Assembly (NCBI GenBank): GCA_964629335.1
Contig: CAZVRH010000063.1
Coordinates: 1 to 5,804, forward strand
Length of the DNA stretch: 5,804 bases
Reading direction: 5' to 3'
Origin: CACPJA01 sp964629335
GTDB taxonomy: Bacteria; Pseudomonadota; Gammaproteobacteria; Steroidobacterales; UBA11654
Shown in pieces: positions 1 through 5,624 of this stretch. The translations under genes were made by a program, and so were the position numbers. The stretch's first letter is position 1; each line of letters opens with the position of its first letter. Under the pieces are notes generated by a model, which was given only the letters and a program-made list of their open reading frames with translations, had not been told where the DNA came from and ran no database searches.

Positions 1-386
1 GAAGGGTCATAGTTACGACCAATCTTAAAACCTATATTATTCAGAGACTCTTCTAAGTCTTCAGTTTTAATATCCTTATTACCCTCAAATGTAATAGAAG
101 CTATGGACGGTCTCTCAAGCACCGAAATAATAAGCGCACCTGAGTCATCTTTTCTGAATTCAATATTCTTAAAAAAACCACTTGAATAAACAGAGCGGAT
201 TGACTCCTTGATTTTTATATCGTCTAGCTCGTCTCCAATATTTACAGGCAGATAGTTAAGTAATGCGCCTTCAGATATTTTTTGTAATCCCTCAATTCTG
301 ATGTCTTTAACAATAAAAGCATCTTCAGCTTCCACCAAAGTAAAAGATAAAAGTGCCATCAAAATGATAAGGGTCTTTGTTTTCAT
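1..386 (-). CDS. bamA: Outer membrane protein assembly factor BamA, N-terminal part (cut by window edge)
   Basis: BamA is the Omp85-family barrel that folds and inserts outer-membrane proteins, using periplasmic POTRA domains to bind partner lipoproteins and substrates. Only about 128 residues are visible. Residues 1-20 form a signal peptide: basic MKTKT, a hydrophobic stretch, then a VEA/ED cleavage-like site. POTRA1 begins with FIVKDIRIEGLQKIS, close to the E. coli mature start (FVVKDIHFEGLQRV). It continues through SGFFKNIEF and ends with ERPSIASITFEGNKDIK, which leads into POTRA2. The remaining POTRAs and the beta barrel lie outside the window. The ATG at 384-386 is 16 bases after the rseP stop and gives a full signal peptide, so the start is well supported. 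No Shine-Dalgarno-like sequence precedes it. The position after rseP is the standard gammaproteobacterial order. Family assignment is very likely correct. Confidence 0.95.
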   Translation of the reverse strand, partial: MKTKTLIILMALLSFTLVEAEDAFIVKDIRIEGLQKISEGALLNYLPVNIGDELDDIKIKESIRSVYSSGFFKNIEFRKDDSGALIISVLERPSIASITFEGNKDIKTEDLEESLNNIGFKIGRNYDP

Positions 387-402
387 TGTAATTTAGTGTT
401 TA

Positions 403-1764
403 TTAATTAAATATTCTTACAAGGTCATTGTACAGTGCAAAAACCATCAGGAATAATAATGCCCCCACTCCAATTTGCTGGAAGGCCATTTGGATTTTTT
501 CGGGTAAAGGTCTTCTTATTAACTTTTCAATTAGGACAAAAACGATTTGACCTCCATCCAAGACAGGAACTGGCAACAAATTCAGAATACCTAAACTAAT
601 ACTGATTATAGCCATGAACGACAAGGTCGCTATCAGACCTCTCTTAGCAACGGTTCCAGCATCTTTGGCAATACCAACAGGACCGCTTAAGTTTTTACCT
701 GAAATTTGTCCTGTAATCATCTTGCCAAACATATTAAGAGTCAAAACAATCATTTGATTGGTCTGTTCAAATGCCATCGTGATGTTTTCTGGGAATGAGT
801 ATTTCTGAACTGCTAAATATTGTTTAATTGTTTCTTGATCTATGGTCGTTTGAAGGCCGATAAAACCTTTGGTTGGATCATCTTCTTTTACACCTAAATC
901 GACTTGAGTGATATAGATTTCATTGTCTCGCTCTAGCTCAAGATCAATTGTCTCTCCTGGTTTAGATATTATAAGTTCTCCAAACTGGTCTAAATCTTTT
1001 ATTTCAATGCTATCTATCTTTAAGAGTATGTCGTTGGGTTGAAGTCCCGAGATGCTTGCTGGGCTATCCTTAACAACAGATACTACCACTGGATTGATGT
1101 TTGGTTGGAAAGGTTTAAATCCTAAACCAGGAAACAAGGCATTAGGGGCAGTTAACTCTTTGGTTCTACCTTTAACATCAAGAGTGATATCTTTTCTCTG
1201 GTTAAACTCATCGATCACAGATAATTCGATACGTTCATCATTAAGGACCTCACCGATCATGGAAATAAGCGACCCTTGCCAAGTGTTTACTTCTCGGTTG
1301 CCAACACTAATTATTCGATCTCCAGGACGTATGTTATTTTCCCAAGCAATTGAAGTATTTTCTACATTTCCAATAATGGGTACCTGGCCAGGTATACCTG
1401 AGGTAAACATGACTATGTAGGCAACAATAGCAAATAAGAAGTTCGCAAACGGTCCGGCAAAAAGAATAAAAATTCTCTTGGTTGCTGATTGAGTATTAAA
1501 AGCTCTATGCTTTTCTTCGTCCGCAACGTCTTCGCTTCTTTCATCCAAAAGTTGGACATATCCACCCAGAGGAATAGCTGACAAGCAATACTCTGTCTGA
1601 TCTTCACCACCCTTTCTGCTCATCAGAATTTTTCCAAAACCAATGGAGTACCTCAAAACTTTGACATTACAAAGTTTTGCAGCTAAGAAATGTCCATATT
1701 CATGGATAGCAACAAGAATTCCAACCAAGACTATGAACGCTGTAACTGAGAATAAAAAATCCAT
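403..1764 (-). CDS. rseP: RIP metalloprotease RseP (site-2 protease, sigma-E pathway)
   Basis: This inner-membrane zinc protease cuts transmembrane segments. In E. coli it performs the second cleavage of the anti-sigma factor RseA, which releases sigma-E, and it also clears remnant signal peptides. The 453 residues match the E. coli length (about 450). The first membrane segment (about 5-28) carries the zinc motif HEYGH at 21-25. IPLGGYV (64-70) and LDER (73-76) match the conserved region after it, and AGPFANFLFA (103-112) lies in the second membrane segment. Two periplasmic PDZ domains follow (about 125-200 and 215-300). NLLPVPVLDGG (395-405) supplies the third zinc ligand, Asp403, and the protein ends in a last membrane helix. 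All catalytic residues are present. The start gives the usual N-terminus. The stop is followed directly by a second in-frame TAA (400-402). Its RseA partner is not in this window. Confidence 0.97.
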   Translation of the reverse strand: MDFLFSVTAFIVLVGILVAIHEYGHFLAAKLCNVKVLRYSIGFGKILMSRKGGEDQTEYCLSAIPLGGYVQLLDERSEDVADEEKHRAFNTQSATKRIFILFAGPFANFLFAIVAYIVMFTSGIPGQVPIIGNVENTSIAWENNIRPGDRIISVGNREVNTWQGSLISMIGEVLNDERIELSVIDEFNQRKDITLDVKGRTKELTAPNALFPGLGFKPFQPNINPVVVSVVKDSPASISGLQPNDILLKIDSIEIKDLDQFGELIISKPGETIDLELERDNEIYITQVDLGVKEDDPTKGFIGLQTTIDQETIKQYLAVQKYSFPENITMAFEQTNQMIVLTLNMFGKMITGQISGKNLSGPVGIAKDAGTVAKRGLIATLSFMAIISISLGILNLLPVPVLDGGQIVFVLIEKLIRRPLPEKIQMAFQQIGVGALLFLMVFALYNDLVRIFN

Positions 1765-1794
1765 TTTCTAATTGTCTTTAATGATTATGAAGGA

Positions 1795-1822
1795 ATTATA
1801 AAGATTGAGAACTGTATTAAAA
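1795..1822 (-). promoter_or_regulatory. Possible sigma-70-like promoter ahead of rseP-bamA
   Basis: The 74-base gap between cdsA and rseP (1765-1838) is the only one in the window large enough for a promoter. On the minus strand it contains a perfect TATAAT at 1795-1800, about 30 bases before the rseP ATG. A weak -35 candidate, TTTTAA (1817-1822, three of six matches to TTGACA), sits 16 bases upstream. In such AT-rich DNA a TATAAT can arise by chance. I see no GGAACTT / TCAAA sigma-E pattern here, although sigma-E promoters serve this region in E. coli. No hairpin plus T-run terminator is visible in the gap. Confidence 0.25.
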
Positions 1823-1838
1823 GAAATAAACAAAGAAA

Positions 1839-2678
1839 TTAGCTTACAATCCATCCAAAATTGTACCCTAAATTAAAAACCAAGAGAGCTGATAAAGAAA
1901 AGAATGGTAGTACAGCTATCACTCCATCCAATAGATCGATAAAGCCACCGTGGCCTGGTATTAGGTTACTAGACTGCTTGACTCCCCTATTTCTCTTCAG
2001 AAGACTAAAACTAAGATCTCCAACAAATGAAATTAAAGTTATTAAGATTCCAAACAATATAAATTCTTGAATATTCAAACCGGAAATATAGGCAACGATT
2101 GATAGAATCAAGGGCGTTACCAGTAATGCCGAAAGTAAACCTTCGACGGTTTTTCCAGGACTTATTTTAGGTATAATTTTTCTTTTACCAAAAGCCTTAC
2201 CTCCAAAATAGGCTGCACTATCTGCTATGGCAACAGTGGTAATTATTACCAATGGGTACATGGGATTGGATAAAACGATAAACAATGAGTTTAGAGCTGG
2301 AATCAAAATTAGGGCACCTAAAATAGAAACCTTTAAGTCGCTCAGCTTTGTAGAATCATGCCTAAAGATCCAAATACCGATTAAGCACCAAGAAACACAA
2401 TATAAGGAAAATGCGTATATGGAAGAATTATAATTTTGGTGAAGAAACGTTATCAATTCCAATAGAGCAAGGGGAATAACTGCGTTCAGTATAATAAAAA
2501 CACAAATAAAAATTATTCTGTTTTTGTTCTCTTCAATTAGATTTAAGAATTCCCAAAAAATAATAGCAAAAACAAGACAAGCTGCAATCACACCTATGTA
2601 TGAGGCGTCAAAAATAAGAAAACCAAATAAAGCTAATAGCCCTGATGCAGATATTAGTCTTTTTTGTAATTCAGACAC
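1839..2678 (-). CDS. cdsA: Phosphatidate cytidylyltransferase (CDP-diacylglycerol synthase) CdsA
   Basis: CdsA makes CDP-diacylglycerol from phosphatidic acid and CTP in the inner membrane, the branch-point precursor of bacterial phospholipids. The 279 residues are a normal length. Several hydrophobic segments fill residues about 10-155. The conserved core follows: IADSAAYFGGKAFGK (151-165), SPGKTVEG (173-180), GDLSFSLLKR (220-229) and the signature region up to PGHGGFIDLLD (241-251). The signature departs from the family consensus at two places: Gln235 replaces the Asp of the K-D pair, and Leu249 replaces the Arg of D-R-x-D. I confirmed both from the codons (AAG CAG, and GAT CTA TTG GAT). 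The start is GTG at 2676-2678, directly against the uppS stop with no gap. The next Met is near residue 140, and the N-terminus QKRLISASGLL fits the family, so GTG is the credible start. The frame is intact, so this is probably a working enzyme. Confidence 0.93.
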   Translation of the reverse strand: MSELQKRLISASGLLALFGFLIFDASYIGVIAACLVFAIIFWEFLNLIEENKNRIIFICVFIILNAVIPLALLELITFLHQNYNSSIYAFSLYCVSWCLIGIWIFRHDSTKLSDLKVSILGALILIPALNSLFIVLSNPMYPLVIITTVAIADSAAYFGGKAFGKRKIIPKISPGKTVEGLLSALLVTPLILSIVAYISGLNIQEFILFGILITLISFVGDLSFSLLKRNRGVKQSSNLIPGHGGFIDLLDGVIAVLPFFSLSALLVFNLGYNFGWIVS

Positions 2679-3443
2679 TTAAGCTTTTTTTAGATCAAGC
2701 TCTTCTTCGACTAATCCAAAACGCCTTTCAGATTTTGAGAAATTTTGAAGTATCTCTATAAACTCTTGTTCCTCAAAATTAGGCCATAAAGTTTCAGTAA
2801 AGTGAATCTCTGAGTAGGCTGACTCCCAGAGCATAAAGTTGCTCAGCCTTGTCTCACCAGAGGTTCTAATAATTAAATCTAGTTTTGGTAAATGATTGAA
2901 TGAGAGGTAGCTTGAAAATTTTCCTTCATCAATATCACTTTTTTTAATCTCTCCCTTACCAATATCATCAATCATAGCTTTAACGGCTCGTACAATATCC
3001 TGTTGACCTCCATAGCTAATAGCCAGGGTTAATTTTAATCCTTCATTTTCAGAAGTGATTGCCTCCATTTGTTCTAATTTTCTATTGAGAACATCCGGTA
3101 GCAGTGAACTATCTCCAACCTGTTTGAACCTGACCTGATTTTCAATCAATAAACCCGTGTATTTTTCTATGGTTCGCTCAAAAAGCTTCATTAACCCGTT
3201 CACTTCCTTTGCAGGTCTAGATAAATTTTCAGCACTGAATGCATAAAGAGTAAGTGCTTCTAATTCTAACCTTACAGATGTCTCTACCAACTCTCTGGCT
3301 TTAAGAACTCCAGCTTCATGGCCAAAAATTCTTCTTTTGCCTCTCAACTTAGCCCATCGACCATTGCCGTCCATTATAATTCCGACGTGTTTGGGTAGAT
3401 TGGTCACTAAAGGGAAGCTCTTTTCTTCCTTGGATGTATTCAT
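2679..3443 (-). CDS. uppS: Di-trans,poly-cis undecaprenyl diphosphate synthase UppS
   Basis: UppS is a cytosolic cis-prenyltransferase. It adds eight isopentenyl units to farnesyl diphosphate to make the C55 carrier used for peptidoglycan, O-antigen and other surface glycans. The 254 residues match the E. coli length. Conserved region I, HVGIIMDGNGRWAK (19-32), holds the catalytic Asp25. FGHEAG (40-45) follows, then FSAENLSRP (69-77). The C-terminal diphosphate-binding region RTSGETRLSNFMLWESAYSEI is at 193-213, with Arg193, Arg199, Ser201 and Glu212. It has SGET where E. coli has GGEH; SGE forms occur elsewhere in the family. The ATG is three bases after the frr stop. The downstream end runs straight into the cdsA GTG. 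The direct frr-uppS-cdsA order is the Pseudomonas-type arrangement; in E. coli dxr sits between frr and uppS. Confidence 0.96.
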   Translation of the reverse strand: MNTSKEEKSFPLVTNLPKHVGIIMDGNGRWAKLRGKRRIFGHEAGVLKARELVETSVRLELEALTLYAFSAENLSRPAKEVNGLMKLFERTIEKYTGLLIENQVRFKQVGDSSLLPDVLNRKLEQMEAITSENEGLKLTLAISYGGQQDIVRAVKAMIDDIGKGEIKKSDIDEGKFSSYLSFNHLPKLDLIIRTSGETRLSNFMLWESAYSEIHFTETLWPNFEEQEFIEILQNFSKSERRFGLVEEELDLKKA

Positions 3444-3446
3444 AGC

Positions 3447-4004
3447 TTAAATAGTCATTAACTCTTTTTGCTTCTCATGACTTAGAGACTCTATATTGCC
3501 TATCATTTGATCTGTGATTTTTTGGATATCGTCCTGACCTTTATGAAAATCATCCTCTGAAATCATTTTTTCATTTAAAAATTCTTTTAAGTCTTGAATT
3601 GAATCTCGCCTTATATTTCTAATAGAGACTTTGGCTTGTTCCTCTTCACTTTTAACTTGTTTTGTTAACTCTATTCTTCTCTCTTCGGTTAAAGCAGGTA
3701 AGGGTATTCGAATTATGTTTCCCGAAGTGACTGGGTTTAACCCAATATTAGCTTTAGCAATTGCTTGCTCAATTTCAGGAATAAATTTTTCCTCCCATGG
3801 AGAAATAGCTAACGTTTGAGAATCTTCCACTGAAATGTTTGATAATTGTTTTAACGGCGTGTCGTTTCCATAATAATCCAAAGAGATACTATCCAGAATC
3901 TCGGGAGTCGCTCTACCAGTTCTAATTTTTGAAAGGTTTGTTCTGAATGCAGTGATAGATTTTTGCATTCTCTCACTAGCTTCTTGATTAATATCTTCTA
4001 GCAT
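3447..4004 (-). CDS. frr: Ribosome recycling factor (RRF)
   Basis: RRF works with EF-G to split the post-termination ribosome so that subunits can be reused; it is essential in E. coli. At 185 residues it equals the E. coli protein. The N-terminal helix contains the family pattern AFRTNLSKIRTGRATPEIL (19-37). The beta/alpha/beta domain II follows in the middle (about 31-105), with SPWE (68-71) and IRIPLPALTEERR (98-110). The long helices of domain I then carry IRNIRRD (128-134), including Arg129, Arg132 and Arg133, which correspond to basic residues important for ribosome binding in E. coli RRF. The ATG lies seven bases after the pyrH stop and gives the standard N-terminus. The pyrH-frr pairing is widely conserved. 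No Shine-Dalgarno match is apparent, so translation is probably coupled to pyrH. Confidence 0.97.
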   Translation of the reverse strand: MLEDINQEASERMQKSITAFRTNLSKIRTGRATPEILDSISLDYYGNDTPLKQLSNISVEDSQTLAISPWEEKFIPEIEQAIAKANIGLNPVTSGNIIRIPLPALTEERRIELTKQVKSEEEQAKVSIRNIRRDSIQDLKEFLNEKMISEDDFHKGQDDIQKITDQMIGNIESLSHEKQKELMTI

Positions 4005-4011
4005 TTAATGA

Positions 4012-4725
4012 TTATTCTATCAGTGTTCCTACGTTCTTGCCTTCTACAATTTGTAATAAAGCATCCTTCTCTGAAATATCATAAACTCGAACGGGTAGAT
4101 TATTTTCTTTGCACATAACAATTGAGGTTGTATCCATAACTTTTAAACCCATTAATATGAAATCATCATAAGATATTGTTTCATAGTGCTCAGCTTTTTG
4201 ATTGAGCATAGGATCTTCAGAAAAAACACCGTTAACCCTGGTTGCTTTTATTAACAAATCAGCCTCTATTTCTACTGCTCTCAATGATGCTGCAGAGTCT
4301 GTTGTAAAATATGGGTTACCGGTTCCAGCAGCGAAAACGGTAACTCTTCCTTTTTCAAGATGTCTTATAGCTCTTCGTCTAATATAGTCTTCACACACTT
4401 CATTTACTTTCAATGCCGACATCACTCTAGCAACAACCCCTTGTCGTTCTAAGGCATCTTGAATAGCAAGGGCATTAATTATTGTTCCCAACATCCCCAT
4501 GTGATCTCCAGTAACTCTATCTATACCTGATTCTGCTAAACCTTCACCTCTGAAAATATTACCGGCTCCTATTACGATGCCAACTTCTATCCCCTTATCT
4601 GTTACTGATGTTATTTCTTTAGCAAGATAAGTTAAAACTTTAGGGTCTACTCCGAACTGTTGATCTCCAAGTAAGGCTTCCCCGCTGAGCTTAAGAAGAA
4701 TTCGTTTTATGTTTTTATTATTCAT
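4012..4725 (-). CDS. pyrH: Uridylate (UMP) kinase PyrH
   Basis: PyrH phosphorylates UMP to UDP with ATP in the cytosol. It belongs to the amino-acid-kinase fold family and is unrelated to eukaryotic UMP/CMP kinases. The 237 residues are close to the E. coli 241. Visible motifs are LLKLSGEAL (10-18) for phosphate binding, GAGNIFRG (53-60), GDHMGMLGTIINALAIQDAL (73-92) with the UMP-contacting Asp74, and GTGNPYFTTDSAA (134-146) for UMP and ATP binding. VNGVFSEDP (164-172) is in the nucleotide loop, and LKVMDTTS (194-201) follows. In E. coli the enzyme is a hexamer activated by GTP and inhibited by UTP; whether this holds here is inference. The ATG is 11 bases after the tsf stop, inside a perfect palindrome (4724-4740). 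It gives an N-terminus of family length. Confidence 0.97.
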   Translation of the reverse strand: MNNKNIKRILLKLSGEALLGDQQFGVDPKVLTYLAKEITSVTDKGIEVGIVIGAGNIFRGEGLAESGIDRVTGDHMGMLGTIINALAIQDALERQGVVARVMSALKVNEVCEDYIRRRAIRHLEKGRVTVFAAGTGNPYFTTDSAASLRAVEIEADLLIKATRVNGVFSEDPMLNQKAEHYETISYDDFILMGLKVMDTTSIVMCKENNLPVRVYDISEKDALLQIVEGKNVGTLIE

Positions 4726-4740
4726 AAGTTATTAACTTAT
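4724..4740. repeat. Perfect 17-base palindrome across the tsf stop and pyrH start
   Basis: On the minus strand the sequence ATAAGTTAATAACTTAT reads the same on both strands apart from the central base at 4732. It covers the tsf TAA, the whole 11-base gap and the first two bases of the pyrH ATG. A transcript hairpin would have about six AT-rich pairs with a five-base loop, so it is weak. No T-run follows, so it is not a terminator. It could slightly mask the pyrH start or bind a dimeric protein, but chance in AT-rich DNA is also plausible. Confidence 0.5.
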
Positions 4741-5615
4741 TTCAGGGCATCAACCTGAGCTTTTACTTCGTCAGCAAAATTTATTTGCTCTAGCTCTATT
4801 CCTTCCCCAACTTCGTAGCGAACAAAAGATCTTACATGAGCATCTTGATTCTGGAGGTATTGTTTAACAGTTATGTCAGGATCCTTAACATATTCTTGGC
4901 CCATTAATGTTAAATTGTTAAATTGCTTTTTTAATTTTCCTTCAACAATTTTGTCTATTATATTTTGTGGCTTACCCTCTTTTTCTGCCTGAATCTTAAG
5001 AATCCTTGACTCCTCTTTTACAATCTCATCTGGGATGTCAGTAATAGCTAGATACTCAGGTTTGGATGCTGCAACATGCATTGCTATATCCTTAGCTAAT
5101 TCTGAAGAATTACTTTCATCAAGTAAAACCAATGCAGCTATTTTAGATCCATGAATATATTTTCCTAAGGTGCCGTTAATTTGAACTCTTTCAAATCTTC
5201 TAATAGTAATATTTTCTCCTAACTTAGATATTACAAATTTTCTAAAATCATCTATGTTCTCAAAATCATCTATTTTGCAATCATCGAGTTGCTCCATCTC
5301 ATTGATAGAGTTATCTAGAATCAGAGAAGCTACTTTATTAACAAACTGAATAAAAAGATCATCTTTCGCTGCAAAATCAGTTTCACAATTAACCTCCAGT
5401 ATTACAGCGTGACCTTCCTTTGATTCAATAAGGGCAAGTCCCTGTGCTGTTGTTCTTCCTGATTTACTGTCAGCTTTGCTTTGACCTTTTTCTTTAAGCA
5501 GGGTTTTAGCTTGCTCAAAATCTCCGTCAGATTCAACAAGAGCTTTCTTACAATCCATCATTCCAGCATTCGTAATTTCCCTAAGTTTTTTTACTTCAGT
5601 TGCTTTGATGTTCAT
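4737..5615 (-). CDS. tsf: Translation elongation factor Ts (EF-Ts)
   Basis: EF-Ts is the guanine nucleotide exchange factor that strips GDP from EF-Tu so it can rebind GTP and aminoacyl-tRNA. The 292 residues compare with 283 in E. coli. The N-terminal UBA-like domain is MNIKATEVKKLREITNAGMM to about residue 55, with the typical TNAGMMDCKKAL and DFEQA segments. The exchange motif CETDFAAKDDLF (77-88) contains Asp80 and Phe81, the pair that in E. coli pushes into the EF-Tu magnesium site. Two core subdomains follow (HVAASKPEYLA at 180-190), then a C-terminal module with LTLMGQEYVKDPDITV and VRYEVGEGIE. The ATG lies nine bases after the stop of the upstream reading frame and gives the canonical N-terminus. 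The rpsB-tsf pairing is nearly universal in bacteria. The short gap leaves no room for a terminator between the two genes. Confidence 0.97.
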   Translation of the reverse strand: MNIKATEVKKLREITNAGMMDCKKALVESDGDFEQAKTLLKEKGQSKADSKSGRTTAQGLALIESKEGHAVILEVNCETDFAAKDDLFIQFVNKVASLILDNSINEMEQLDDCKIDDFENIDDFRKFVISKLGENITIRRFERVQINGTLGKYIHGSKIAALVLLDESNSSELAKDIAMHVAASKPEYLAITDIPDEIVKEESRILKIQAEKEGKPQNIIDKIVEGKLKKQFNNLTLMGQEYVKDPDITVKQYLQNQDAHVRSFVRYEVGEGIELEQINFADEVKAQVDALK

Positions 5616-5624
5616 AAGTCAGTC

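Noticed and set aside
1052..1420. Open plus-strand frame of 122 codons opposite rseP
   Set aside because: It lies wholly inside rseP on the opposite strand, its translation matches no family I recognise, and rseP is clearly the real gene.
1413..1610. Second minus-strand frame of 65 codons inside rseP
   Set aside because: It is an out-of-frame shadow of the RseP N-terminal region, which is itself intact and conserved, so there is no sign of a frameshift or nested gene.
2227..2433. Plus-strand frame of 68 codons opposite cdsA
   Set aside because: It lies entirely within cdsA, has no recognisable domain, and is expected by chance in this composition.
2683..2692. Run of seven A residues near the uppS 3' end as a programmed frameshift site
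   Set aside because: UppS already ends at the family's usual length a few codons later and cdsA has its own start, so no product needs a shift. The run is ordinary Lys-Lys coding in AT-rich DNA.
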